DNA of 64,000 nt from Rhodovibrio sodomensis (lineage in GTDB: Bacteria > Pseudomonadota > Alphaproteobacteria > Kiloniellales > Rhodovibrionaceae), in contig NZ_NRRL01000015.1 of the NCBI RefSeq assembly GCF_016583645.1, forward strand, positions 1 through 64,000, written 5' to 3'. The translations under genes and the position numbers were made by a program. A model generated the notes under the pieces. That model did no database searches, was not told where the DNA came from, and was given only the letters and a program-made list of their open reading frames with translations. Shown in pieces: positions 16,966 through 27,899 of the stretch. Numbering within the stretch: position 1 is the stretch's first letter; the number at the start of each line of letters is the position of its first letter.

Positions 16966-17056
16966 ACCCCCATGCGACCGCCATGCGACCCCCATGCGAC
17001 CGCCATGCGACCCCCATGCGACCGCCATGCGACCGCCATGCGACCGCCATGCGACC
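16966..17056. repeat. 11-bp tandem array upstream of secA
   Basis: The unit CGACCSCCATG (C or G at position 6) is repeated about eight times. The first copies alternate between CGACCCCCATG and CGACCGCCATG and the last three are all CGACCGCCATG. The length of 11 bp is close to one helical turn. It lies about 115-210 bases before the secA start. Confidence 0.85.
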
Positions 17057-17103
17057 GTGGGCAACGTTGACACTCTATGGCGCCTTCCCTAAGTGTCAGG
17101 CGA

Positions 17104-17147
17104 CGCCGCGCGGCCCCGTCTTCCGGGCCGCGAGCGGCTTTTTATTG
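17104..17147 (+). terminator. Intrinsic terminator or attenuator before secA
   Basis: GCCGC-GCGGCCC, loop CGTCTTCC, GGGCCGC-GA-GCGGC, then TTTTTATT. This forms about 12 bp of stem with a 2-base bulge and a T tract directly after it, the form of a Rho-independent terminator on the plus strand. It ends about 25 bases before the secA ATG, and no plus-strand gene precedes it. Confidence 0.65.
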
Positions 17148-17172
17148 AGACGTCTCTGTCAAGGACCCACGC

Positions 17173-19923
<2,751 letters not shown>

Positions 19924-19948
19924 CGCGCCGGTAGCGCACCGCGACGCT

Positions 19949-19985
19949 GGGCCGTCCCTGCCGGGGGCGGCCCCGTCGTGTTTCT
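19949..19985 (+). terminator. Terminator-like hairpin after secA
   Basis: GGGCCGTCCC-TGCCG-GGGGCGGCCC is a 10-bp stem with one G-T pair, starting 25 bases after the secA stop. The T-rich tract (GTGTTTCT) is a few bases away and weak. secA and accA converge here. Confidence 0.5.
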
Positions 19986-20002
19986 AGAGCTGCATGCGCG
20001 AA

Positions 20003-20056
20003 CAGAGGGCAAGATTCAGCCGAAAGGTGATTTCTCCTTTCAGCATCTTGCCCTAA
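20003..20056. repeat. Family A repeat, single-hairpin copy
   Basis: AGGGCAAGATTCAGCCGAAAGG...CCTTTCAGCATCTTGCCCTAA, equivalent to the first hairpin of the full element. Its right edge gives the TAG stop of accA (complement of 20053-20055). A weak remnant 'ctagagctgcatgcg' lies just to the left. Confidence 0.75.
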
Positions 20057-21006
20057 CTCAGCCCGACCCGGCCGATCTCCAGGTATTTGTCGCGGCGCTT
20101 GCGCTTCAGCGCGCCGCCGGTAAAGGCGCGCAGGCGGTGCAGTTCGTCTTCCAGGACGTCGCCCACGGCATCGATCGTCGCCGCCTTGTCGCGCTGCGCG
20201 CCACCCAGCGGCTCCTCGATCACCCGATCGATCACCTGTAGCTTGTGCAGATCCTGGGCGGTTAGCTTGAGTTGCTCGGCGGCGTCCTTGGTGTGCTCGC
20301 CGCTGCGCCACAGGATCGACGCGCAGCCCTCCGGCGAGATCACCGAATAGACCGAGTGCTCCAGCATGTAGACGCTGTTGGCGCTGGCGAGCGCGATCGC
20401 CCCGCCGGAGCCGCCCTCCCCGATGATCACCGAGATCAGCGGCACCTTGACCTCCAGGCAGGTCTCGATCGACCGGGCGATCGCCTCCGCCTGGCCGCGC
20501 TCCTCCGCGCCCACGCCGGGATAGGCGCCGGGGGTGTCGACCAGGGTGAAGATCGGCACCTGGAAACGCTCGGCCAGGCGCATCAGGCGCTGGGCCTTGC
20601 GGTAGCCCTCGGGCCGGGCCATGCCGAAGTTGTGGCGCACGCGCGTGGCGGTATCGTGGCCCTTCTCCTGGCCGATCCAGACGCTGGAAAAGCCGCGGAA
20701 CCGGGCCAGGCCGCCCTGGATCGCAGGATCCTCGCCGTACGACCGGTCGCCCGCCAGCGGCTGGAAATCGTCGACCAGGCGGCTGATGTAGTCGCCGAAG
20801 TGCGGGCGTTCGGGATGCCGGGCGACCTGGGTTTTTTGCCACGGCGTCAGCCGGGCGTAGGTCTGGCGCAGCAGCCGCTCGGCCTTGGCCTGCAGCTTCT
20901 GCACCTCCTCCTGGATGTTGACCTCGGAATCGTCGGTCAAATGGCGCAGTTCCTCGATCTTGCCCTCGAGTTCCGCGATCGGTTTTTCGAAATCCAGGAA
21001 GTGCAT
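20053..21006 (-). CDS. accA: Acetyl-CoA carboxylase carboxyltransferase subunit alpha
   Basis: A 317-residue alpha subunit that, with AccD, moves the carboxyl group from biotin to acetyl-CoA for fatty-acid synthesis. Full length. Diagnostic segments are [20 protein letters not shown], the coiled-coil region about 30-55, [34 protein letters not shown] and [12 protein letters not shown]. Single gene, convergent with secA; the stop codon lies within a repeat. Confidence 0.97.
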   Translation of the reverse strand: MHFLDFEKPIAELEGKIEELRHLTDDSEVNIQEEVQKLQAKAERLLRQTYARLTPWQKTQVARHPERPHFGDYISRLVDDFQPLAGDRSYGEDPAIQGGLARFRGFSSVWIGQEKGHDTATRVRHNFGMARPEGYRKAQRLMRLAERFQVPIFTLVDTPGAYPGVGAEERGQAEAIARSIETCLEVKVPLISVIIGEGGSGGAIALASANSVYMLEHSVYSVISPEGCASILWRSGEHTKDAAEQLKLTAQDLHKLQVIDRVIEEPLGGAQRDKAATIDAVGDVLEDELHRLRAFTGGALKRKRRDKYLEIGRVGLS

Positions 21007-21211
21007 GGGTGCGATGCCGTGGTTTGCCCGGGAAGCGGGGATAAGGGGCGCGCGGAAAGCGCCGCGGGGGCGGTTTGGCGCGCAACCTAGCGGGCGCCGA
21101 CCGGGCGGACAACCAGCCGGATCGCCCCCGGGCGCGGACGCGGCGCCGCCCAGCCGGCCGGCTTGACCCCGCCGCCGCGCCGGGCCAAGCTTCCGGGCAC
21201 GAAGCGTTCCG
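21007..21211. other. Intergenic region between accA and the thiamine-gene leader
   Basis: GC-rich sequence with no supported gene. It should carry the divergent promoters of accA (minus) and of the riboswitch-led transcript (plus), but I see no unambiguous -35/-10 pair. Confidence 0.4.
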
Positions 21212-21342
21212 ACGGGAGCCCCGCCGCAAAGGGGCTGAGAAACCGTCCGGTGCCGGCCTGGCCCGTTCTAGCGCGGCCCAGCCGGCGGCGGCGGTGACCG
21301 TTCGAACCTGATCCGGGTCATGCCGGCGTTAGGGATAAGGAA
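21212..21342 (+). promoter_or_regulatory. TPP riboswitch (THI element)
   Basis: The two conserved halves of the thiamine pyrophosphate aptamer are present: AGCCCC...GGGGCTGAGAAAC near 21217-21243 and ACCGTTCGAACCTGATCCGG...GTCATGCCGGCGTTAGGGA near 21297-21335. An extended GC-rich P3 stem (TGCCGGCCTGGCCCG ... GCGGCCCAGCCGGC) lies between them. It precedes the ThiY-like gene by about 165 bases, so thiamine pyrophosphate most likely represses that gene. Confidence 0.93.
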
Positions 21343-21506
21343 CGCGGACCTGCGGGGCGCCGGGCGGCGGCCGTCAGCCCAGCCGTATCCCCCGCACGTC
21401 GGCGTTGCGCCACACGTCTGATCCCGGATCTTCCGTCCCATAACCGGCCGCCGCCGGGGTCCCCGCGCGGGACGCTGCGCGGCGCGCCCGAACGGAGGTC
21501 CGAGCC

Positions 21507-22490
21507 ATGCCAAATCTTTTCAACGCGGGCCGCGGCCTTGCCGCGGCGCTGCTGCTCGCCGTCCTCGCCCTGCCCGCCCGCGCAGCCGAGCGGGACCAGC
21601 TCACCCTGGTGCTCGACTGGTTCCTGAATCCCGATCACGCGCCCATCGTGATCGCCCAGGAGCGCGGCTATTTCGCCGATAACGGCCTTAAGGTCAGCTG
21701 GCAGGAGCCCGCCGATCCGAACAACCCGCCCAAGCTGGTCGCCGCCGGTAAGGCGGACCTGGCCGTCTCCTACCAGCCGAACCTGCACCTGCAGGTCGAC
21801 CAGGGGCTGCCGCTGGTGCGCGTCGGCACGCTGGTGGCGACCCCGCTCAACACCGTGATCGCGCTGGAGGACGGGCCGATCGACGAGCTGGCCGACCTGA
21901 AAGGCAAGACGGTCGGCTACTCGGTCGGCGGCTTCGAGGAGACCATGCTTAAGGTGATGCTGCGCGAGGCGGGCGTCGATCCAAGCACGGTCGAACTGGT
22001 CAACGTCAACTTCGCGCTGTCGCAGTCGCTTCTGAGCGGCCGGGTCGACGCGATCGTCGGCGGCTTCCGCAACTTCGAGGTCAACCAGCTCAAGCTGAAC
22101 GGCGCCCAGGCCCAGGTGTTCTACCCCGAAGCGCACGGCGTGCCGGCCTACGACGAACTGATCTTCATCGCCCACCGCGAGCAGATGGACCGGGACAAGC
22201 TGCGCCGCTTCCTGGACGCGGTCGAGCGGGGCACCCAGTATCTGGTGAACCACCCGCAAAAAAGCTGGGAGATCTTCCGCGACGGCCGGCCGGACGTGCA
22301 GAACGCGCTCAATAAACGGGCGTTCCCCGACACGATCCCGCGCTTCGCCTTGCGCCCGGCCGCGCTCGGCAGCGCGCGCTACCAGCGCTTCGCCGCGTTC
22401 CTGCAGGCGCACGGCATGATCGAGACGGTGCCGCCGGTCGACCAGTACGCGGTCGAGCTGCCGGCCGCCGTGGGGACGGCGAGGCAGTAG
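21507..22490 (+). CDS. ThiY-like ABC transporter substrate-binding protein (thiamine precursor)
   Basis: 327 residues of the NMT1/THI5-like periplasmic binding family. After a signal peptide (ending PARAAE) come LVLDWFLNPDHAPIVIAQERGYF, KGKTVGYSVGGFEETMLK and VNFALSQSLLSGRVDAIVGG, typical of proteins that bind formylaminopyrimidine or hydroxymethylpyrimidine precursors. The upstream TPP riboswitch strongly supports thiamine salvage. No permease or ATPase gene is adjacent, so the transporter core must lie elsewhere. GGAGG precedes the ATG, and a strong terminator follows. Confidence 0.9.
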   Translation: MPNLFNAGRGLAAALLLAVLALPARAAERDQLTLVLDWFLNPDHAPIVIAQERGYFADNGLKVSWQEPADPNNPPKLVAAGKADLAVSYQPNLHLQVDQGLPLVRVGTLVATPLNTVIALEDGPIDELADLKGKTVGYSVGGFEETMLKVMLREAGVDPSTVELVNVNFALSQSLLSGRVDAIVGGFRNFEVNQLKLNGAQAQVFYPEAHGVPAYDELIFIAHREQMDRDKLRRFLDAVERGTQYLVNHPQKSWEIFRDGRPDVQNALNKRAFPDTIPRFALRPAALGSARYQRFAAFLQAHGMIETVPPVDQYAVELPAAVGTARQ

Positions 22491-22517
22491 TCGCCGGTCA
22501 CCAAGCCTGGCACACGG

Positions 22518-22551
22518 AAAAAGCGCCCGCCGGAAGCCGGCGGGCGCTTTT
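22518..22551 (+). terminator. Rho-independent terminator after the ThiY-like gene
   Basis: AAAGCGCCCGCCGG-AAG-CCGGCGGGCGCTTT is a perfect 14-bp stem with an A tract before and a T tract after, so it can work in both directions. It starts 28 bases after the stop. Confidence 0.92.
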
Positions 22552-22567
22552 GGCGACGGCGTTCGGC

Positions 22568-22683
22568 CAGAACAAAAGCGACGCGAGCCGAAGCCGGCCT
22601 GCATCGTGCATTTTGCTCTAACTTCCTGACCAGAGGGCAAGCTTCAACTGAAAGGTGGGTCCACCTTGCAAGATCTTGCCCGG
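22568..22683. repeat. Family A double-hairpin repeat (inverted, degenerate copy)
   Basis: Same two modules in reverse order: AGAACAAAAGCGACG...CGTGCATTTTGCTCT, then AGGGCAAGCTTCAACTGAAAGG...CCTTGCAAGATCTTGCCC. It lies at the 3' end of the cold-shock gene but, unlike other copies, stops 11 bases short of that gene's TAA. Confidence 0.75.
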
Positions 22684-22694
22684 GAAAGCCGCGC

Positions 22695-22898
22695 TTACGC
22701 CTCCTTCAGGTTGCCGGCGGCGGTCTTGCCGCGCTCGGTCACCAGCTCGAAGGAGACCTTCTGGCCCTCGCGCAGGCCGTCCAGGCCGGCTGCCTGCACC
22801 GCGGTGATGTGGACGAACACATCCTTGCCGCCGTCGTCCGGCTGGATGAAGCCGTAGCCCTTGGTGGTGTTGAAGAACTTCACAGTTCCGGTCGCCAT
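22695..22898 (-). CDS. cspA: Cold-shock domain protein
   Basis: A 67-residue single cold-shock domain, an RNA chaperone that binds single-stranded RNA or DNA. RNP1-like KGYGFIQPD is at about 13-21 and RNP2-like VFVHITAV at about 25-32. Usual length. The long gene-free stretch upstream fits the long leader often seen for these genes. The paralogue number cannot be assigned from this sequence. Confidence 0.93.
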   Translation of the reverse strand: MATGTVKFFNTTKGYGFIQPDDGGKDVFVHITAVQAAGLDGLREGQKVSFELVTERGKTAAGNLKEA

Positions 22899-23746
22899 GA
22901 TGCTTTCCTATCTCTCATATCTAACGTCGGCGCGCCCGGTGTTTGCGGTATCCGGAGGCACCGTTTGCGCGGCGTCGGCCTTCATGGGTCTCCGGAACTC
23001 CGGACGGGCGGTACGGAACCGACCGGCAGGCACGCTACGACACGTCAGGCGGACGAGTCCGGTGATACGCCTCTCTCCGGCCTCAGGCCAGCGATAATTT
23101 CGTGAAGCTGCGATCGACAGCAACAACCGGCACGGTCCGCGCGCCTGCACGGCGGTCTTGCCCTGGCGGCTCCCGAGGGCCTCGCGGCTTGTGGACCGTT
23201 AACGATGCCAGTCGCGCGGGCGGCCGGCGACCGCGCCACACCGGCGGCGACGCCTACCGCTCCCGCCACTTCGCCGTCCGGTGTTAAACCATTGAATAGC
23301 AGTCAGAATTCCGCCCGAGCGCTGGGCCCCGACCGGGCATCGTCCGGCACCGACCTTATCCCAAGAAACACCCACAAATTCGGGGGACAACCCTGGGGAT
23401 AAATCCTGTGATGCGAAGGTACGGGCGCGAGTCCGCGTCCTGCCTATTATGTCATCAAAGCGTCATTGGAAGGGCCGCTCGCAACCGCCGCCCTTCCGCG
23501 GCCCGACCGCCTCGCCCAGCGGCTCCGCCAGCGGCGCTCCGGGCGGCGCTCCGGGCGGCTGTTAGGGCGGCTTGACCGTCGCGCGGCGGCTTCTTATCGT
23601 CTTGCCCACTATGTGGACGGACCGCCCGCAAGCTTCGGCCATTCGGATTACCGTCCCGGTGCCCGCCGGGGCGCCGGGAGACCGTCGTTGCTCCCCCGAG
23701 CAGCGCGACCGCACGTCCGAATGGCCAGCTTTGCAGGGACCGAGAG
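22899..23746. other. Long intergenic region between the cold-shock and ACT-domain genes
   Basis: No supported gene in 848 bases; frames here are Arg/Pro-rich and inconsistent. The part next to the cold-shock gene probably holds its promoter and leader. A 7-bp inverted repeat TTATCCC (23356-23362) / GGGATAA (23396-23402) is present, each arm resembling part of a DnaA box. GC-rich direct repeats 'ggcgctccgggcggc' occur near 23533-23561. Confidence 0.45.
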
Positions 23747-24067
23747 ATGTCCGTCGACCAACTCGCTAAGACTTTCACCACAACCGACCCCGACACGCCC
23801 GATGCCAGCACGACCGACCGCGTGGTCTGCTATTCGATCCGCGCGGACGCGGACGCCGGCCTGATGCCGCGCGTGCTGCACCTGCTGGCCAAGCGCGATC
23901 TGGTCGCCGAGCGCCTGCACGCCGACCGGGTCGGCGCGGACGGCGAGGACCTGTCGATCGACCTGCAGGTCGCGGGGCTCGACGCGCACACGGGCGGCTT
24001 CATCGCCGCCTGCCTGCGCCAGATCGTGGGCGTGCAGACGGTGCTGATGTCCGAGAAGGCGCCGTGA
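23747..24067 (+). CDS. Small ACT-like domain protein
   Basis: 106 residues. After a flexible Thr/Asp-rich N-terminus, residues about 25-105 (VVCYSIRADADAGLMPRVLHLLAKRDLVAERLHADRVG...) have the beta-alpha-beta pattern of an ACT-type regulatory domain, as in small alphaproteobacterial proteins annotated as acetolactate synthase small subunit-like. No catalytic partner is adjacent. It overlaps the next gene by 4 bases (GTGA-type coupling), so the two are translated together. Confidence 0.6.
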   Translation: MSVDQLAKTFTTTDPDTPDASTTDRVVCYSIRADADAGLMPRVLHLLAKRDLVAERLHADRVGADGEDLSIDLQVAGLDAHTGGFIAACLRQIVGVQTVLMSEKAP

Positions 24068-24918
24068 GCTTGCTCGACCGGATCGCGGTCCTGCACGACT
24101 GGAACCCGAACGCCTACCGCCCGTTCCGGATCGACGGCGTGCAGGTCGGCCGGATCACCGACACCGGCGCCGGCCTGCTGGCCGGCTTTCCGGACGTGTT
24201 CCGGATCACGGCGGCGGCGGTCGACCTGCACCCCGGCCTGGGCGATCTGGACACCCGGTCGGCGGCGGTGCACGACGTGATCGTCCAACTGGCCGAGCGC
24301 GGCGACGTGCGCCAGCCGCGCGGCGAGACCTACGGCATCTCCGAGGGCTGGAACGCACCGACCCGCCTACGCCTGGACCGCGGGCTGGTGCCGCTGTTCG
24401 GGGTCAAGTCGTACGGCGTGCACGTCAACGGCTTCGTGCGCGGACCCGACGGGCTGAAGATGTGGATCGGCCGCCGCGCCCCCGACAAGCGGGTCGCGCC
24501 CGGCAAGCTGGACCACATGGTGGCCGGCGGCCTGGCGCACGGCTACGCGGTCGACGAAACGGTGGTCAAGGAAGCCGCCGAGGAGGCGGACGTGCCCGAG
24601 GCGCTGGCCCGCCGGGCCAAGCCCGTGGGCGCGCTGACCTACGTCACCGAGCTCGAGCAGGGCCTGCGCGACGACACGCTGTTCCTGTTCGACCTGGAAC
24701 TGCCGGCCGACTTCGCGCCGCGGAACACCGACGGCGAGCTGACCGGCTTCGCGCTGTGGACGCTCGACGACGTGATGGCCCGGGTGCGCGAGACCGACGA
24801 CTTCAAGTTCAACGTCGCGCCCGTCCTGATCGACTTCTTTCTGCGCCACGGCCTGCTCGACCCGGACCGCGAGCCCGACTACCTGTCGATCGTCCGCCGC
24901 CTGCACGCCGGGCCGTAA
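24064..24918 (+). CDS. Nudix hydrolase with N-terminal DUF4743-type domain
   Basis: 284 residues. The N-terminal half (LLDRIAVLHDWNPNAYRPFRIDGVQVGRI...) is the DUF4743/Tnr3-N-like region. The C-terminal half is a Nudix domain with box GGLAHGYAVDETVVKEAAEE. Relatives fused to thiamine pyrophosphokinase in yeast (Tnr3) hydrolyse damaged thiamine pyrophosphates. That role would fit the nearby TPP-riboswitch gene but is inference. It starts with GTG overlapping the ACT-like gene. Confidence 0.85.
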   Translation: MSLLDRIAVLHDWNPNAYRPFRIDGVQVGRITDTGAGLLAGFPDVFRITAAAVDLHPGLGDLDTRSAAVHDVIVQLAERGDVRQPRGETYGISEGWNAPTRLRLDRGLVPLFGVKSYGVHVNGFVRGPDGLKMWIGRRAPDKRVAPGKLDHMVAGGLAHGYAVDETVVKEAAEEADVPEALARRAKPVGALTYVTELEQGLRDDTLFLFDLELPADFAPRNTDGELTGFALWTLDDVMARVRETDDFKFNVAPVLIDFFLRHGLLDPDREPDYLSIVRRLHAGP

Positions 24919-24981
24919 GCCCGGCTCGGCGCCGGATCGTCCGGCCGCGCCCAGGGGCCCGAGCGGGGCGGGACCCGACCT

Positions 24982-25029
24982 GGGCGAAATCGCGGACCGT
25001 CGGGCCGACCTTGCGGCGATCTTGCCCTA
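24982..25029. repeat. Family A repeat, degenerate single-hairpin copy
   Basis: GGGCGAAATCGCGG...CCGACCTTGCGGCGATCTTGCCCTAA, a diverged first hairpin. The right edge supplies the TAG stop (complement of 25027-25029) of the 47-residue minus-strand gene. Confidence 0.55.
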
Positions 25030-25170
25030 AATCACCAGGTGCGTGCCGACCCAGGACACGAGCGCCAGCCCGCCGATCCCGGCCAGCAGGGCGGCGACCA
25101 CCGACGGCCACGGCAGCGCGGGCGGCTGGGCCGGCGCGGAGTTCTTGGGCTTTGCGGCGGTGGCGTGCAT
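25027..25170 (-). CDS. Small single-pass membrane protein (47 residues)
   Basis: An ATG at 25170 opens a 47-codon frame: a charged/Pro-rich N-terminus (MHATAAKPKNSAPAQPP) and then a hydrophobic helix VVAALLAGIGGLALVSWV ending THLVI. The N-terminal positive charge suggests the C-terminus lies outside the cytoplasm. A purine-rich AGAGAG lies directly before the ATG. Its TAG comes from the family A repeat, as for larger genes here, which supports it being real. No family recognised. Confidence 0.5.
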   Translation of the reverse strand: MHATAAKPKNSAPAQPPALPWPSVVAALLAGIGGLALVSWVGTHLVI

Positions 25171-25388
25171 CTCTCTGGACCTTGGTCTCGGGCACGGCGC
25201 CGGCGGCGCGGCGGCTTCCGGTCGGGGGACCGATAGGCTTGCAGGCGTCTGTATGACGCACGCACCGGCTTAACGCGGGTGACGGCCGTCACACCGCGCG
25301 CGGCCTGACCCGATCAAATCGCCGATTTGCCGCAGAATGAGGGCGCAGCCGCGACACCTAGCGGGCCGACCCTGCCGACCCCCCGGCC

Positions 25389-25784
25389 TTATCCCGAATC
25401 CCTCAGTCCGGCGGAGGCGGGCGGGCCCTTCATCACCTCTTCGGCGGTCTTGCAGATCGCTTTCAGGGTGAACGGCTTGGTGATCACCTCGCAGATCAGC
25501 TCGTCGAGGTTGTGCGCCCGCTGGCGTTCGGCGGAATAGCCGGTCATCAACAAGACCGGCAGGTCCGGCACGTCGCGCGCCACCTTGAGCGCGAGCGCGA
25601 TTCCGTCCAGCCCGGGCATGACGATGTCGGTGATCAACAGGTCGTAGCGCGCCCCGGCGTCGAGCAGCTCGAGTGCTTCCAGCCCGTCCTCCACCTGCTC
25701 CACCGTGTGGCCGCGATGCTCCAGCGCGCGCACCACGAAGGTCCGCACGGCCTCGTCATCCTCGGCTACCAGGATCCGTGCCAT
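25389..25784 (-). CDS. cpdR: Response regulator CpdR
   Basis: A 131-residue single receiver domain: MARILVAEDDEAVRTFV, the phospho-acceptor Asp in LLITDIVMPG, T in LLMTGYSAE and K in VITKPFTLK. The sequence, including 'SAERQRAHNLDELICEVITKPF', matches CpdR. In Caulobacter, unphosphorylated CpdR delivers substrates to ClpXP, driving removal of CtrA and PdeA. The ATG at 25784 is chosen over a longer frame because the receiver starts there. A perfect CtrA site lies 116 bases upstream. Confidence 0.93.
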   Translation of the reverse strand: MARILVAEDDEAVRTFVVRALEHRGHTVEQVEDGLEALELLDAGARYDLLITDIVMPGLDGIALALKVARDVPDLPVLLMTGYSAERQRAHNLDELICEVITKPFTLKAICKTAEEVMKGPPASAGLRDSG

Positions 25785-25899
25785 CGCCGCCACTGTCCTC
25801 CACGCCGCACGCATCCGCGGCGCGGGTCCTTCTTGTCCCCGCCGGCCGCGCCGGCAGGGCCGGTGCCGCCCGTCCAAACGCCATAGAGCGCCAGCCGGA

Positions 25900-25915
25900 T
25901 TAACTTCCCCTTAAC
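25900..25915. promoter_or_regulatory. CtrA binding site upstream of cpdR
   Basis: TTAA-CTTCCCC-TTAAC, an exact match to the CtrA consensus TTAA-N7-TTAAC, in a GC-rich chromosome where such a match is rare by chance. It lies 116 bases before the cpdR start and about 80 bases beyond the 3' end of the zinc-ribbon gene. Confidence 0.7.
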
Positions 25916-25996
25916 GCCTACGCCGTAGCCGCGCAGACGATCCACCCTATAACACTACGGGCGTGCACGGACAGAGGTTCACGCCGGGGTAAGAGG

Positions 25997-26854
25997 TTAC
26001 CGGTCGCCCGGCGCGGCGAACGACAGGGCGAACTCGCGCGCGGTTTCCGGCGGGTTCTCCCGCCGGGTCTCGAACGCGGTCGACTCGCCGGGGCCGAGCC
26101 GGCGCGTCTGCGCCTCGACCTGCCAGCGGGCCACCTCGTCGCCGGCGGCGTCGAACAGCGCAACCTCCAGCACCGGCAGCTCGCGGGGGCTTCCGGTGGT
26201 GTTGACGACCCGCCCCTCGATCACCAGCAGGCTGCGCCCATCGATCAAACGGCGGGTACGGGTGACGTCGCGCAGCTCCAGGCCCGCCCCCAGGGCCGGC
26301 ACCTCGACCCCGGCGAGGCGGTAGATCTGCGCGGCCTGCGGCACCTGGGCCACGACCTGCTCGCGGAACGCCCAGCCGCCGGCGACCACGCCCGCGATCG
26401 TCAACACCAGCAGCAGCCAGCCCAGCACCAGGCCGCCGCGGGCGCCGCGGGTTTCGATCTCCGGCGCGGGGTCGTAGGGGCGAAAACGGCTTGCGCGCAG
26501 GGTCGTCTCGAATTCACCGACGCCGCTGTCGCGCAGGTCCGCCCGGCCGTCGTCCGGCGACGCGTGGGTGCGCAGCACCCGCTCGTTGCCCGGCTCCGGC
26601 CCCTCGCCCGTGGCCGGCGGCGGGCCGCCGGCGTTCTCCGTCCGATCTCGCTGCCCAGGGGTGGGCTGCCCGGGCGCCGGCTGCGGACGCTGGGCCCCGG
26701 CTCCGGCGGCGGCGTCCTGGCCGTCCTCGGGCGTGGCGTGCCAGGTGTGCTTGCACTTCGAGCAGCGCACCGAGCGGCCGCGCGCGCCCAGTTTGCCCGC
26801 GTCGAGTCGAAAGCTGGCGCCGCAGGAGGGGCAGGCGAGGATCATCGTGGACAA
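25997..26854 (-). CDS. MJ0042-type zinc-ribbon membrane protein
   Basis: 285 residues. The N-terminal zinc ribbon (CPSCGASFRLDAGKLG...VRCSKCKHTWHA) is followed by a long disordered Gly/Pro/Gln/Asp-rich linker (about 45-110), one transmembrane helix (LVLGWLLLVLTIAGVVAGGWAF, about 135-157) and a C-terminal DUF3426-like domain (VTRTRRLIDGRSLLVIEGRVVN). Function is unknown. It is conserved beside ftsE/ftsX in alphaproteobacteria and divergent from them here. Translation may instead start at the ATG three codons in (MILACPSCG). Confidence 0.85.
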   Translation of the reverse strand: MSTMILACPSCGASFRLDAGKLGARGRSVRCSKCKHTWHATPEDGQDAAAGAGAQRPQPAPGQPTPGQRDRTENAGGPPPATGEGPEPGNERVLRTHASPDDGRADLRDSGVGEFETTLRASRFRPYDPAPEIETRGARGGLVLGWLLLVLTIAGVVAGGWAFREQVVAQVPQAAQIYRLAGVEVPALGAGLELRDVTRTRRLIDGRSLLVIEGRVVNTTGSPRELPVLEVALFDAAGDEVARWQVEAQTRRLGPGESTAFETRRENPPETAREFALSFAAPGDR

Positions 26855-27127
26855 CAGCTGCGATTCCTTGGAGATGGTCCGTTATAGGCGCGAGACGCCG
26901 GGATGCGCAAGCGAGCGGGCTCGGGTCGGGGCGGCCTAGGGTCGCGGGCGTCTCGAACCCCCGAGCGCAGGCTCGCTCCGGGACCGTGAACAGGCGGCTA
27001 ACGCGCGGCCGCACCAGCCGGCCGGGGGGTACGCGCGCGGCGCGGGCGCTTTACGCCGGTTCGCGCCGTCGTGCATGCTCGCGCGCGAGGTGCCAGGGGG
27101 TTGCGCAGCCGCGTCGAGGAGAGCGGG

Positions 27128-27823
<696 letters not shown>

Positions 27824-27899
27824 CCCCGCCCCGTGCCAGCGCCCGGCCGCCCCGCCGAACGCCTGCCCGCCATCCGACACCAACCGCCGGTCCGACCCC

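Larger units (their letters stand above)
16493..17172. other. Long parvulin-secA intergenic region / secA leader
   Basis: 680 bases between divergent genes. It has no supported gene; frames in the tandem array read as monotonous Arg/Pro/His/Met repeats. It contains the 11-bp tandem array at 16966-17056 and a strong terminator-like hairpin at 17104-17147, both listed separately. secA must either start downstream of the hairpin or read through it. Confidence 0.6.

Noticed and set aside
16966..17056. CRISPR array
   Set aside because: The copies are 11 bp with no spacers between them, so this is a simple tandem array and not a repeat-spacer structure.
16616..17092. Frames through the 11-bp tandem array reading as Arg/His/Met/Pro repeats
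   Set aside because: All frames on both strands are open through the array because the unit has no stop in several phases; the resulting peptides are monotonous and lack starts with ribosome sites.
23466..23864. Plus-strand frame upstream of the ACT-like gene
   Set aside because: Arg/Pro-rich throughout and overlaps the ACT-like gene in another frame; no domain pattern.
27071..27127. Upstream ATG start for ftsE
   Set aside because: The extra 19 residues are Arg/Ala/Gly-rich and not FtsE-like, whereas the TTG at 27128 has a GAGGAGAG site at good spacing and starts at the conserved first strand.
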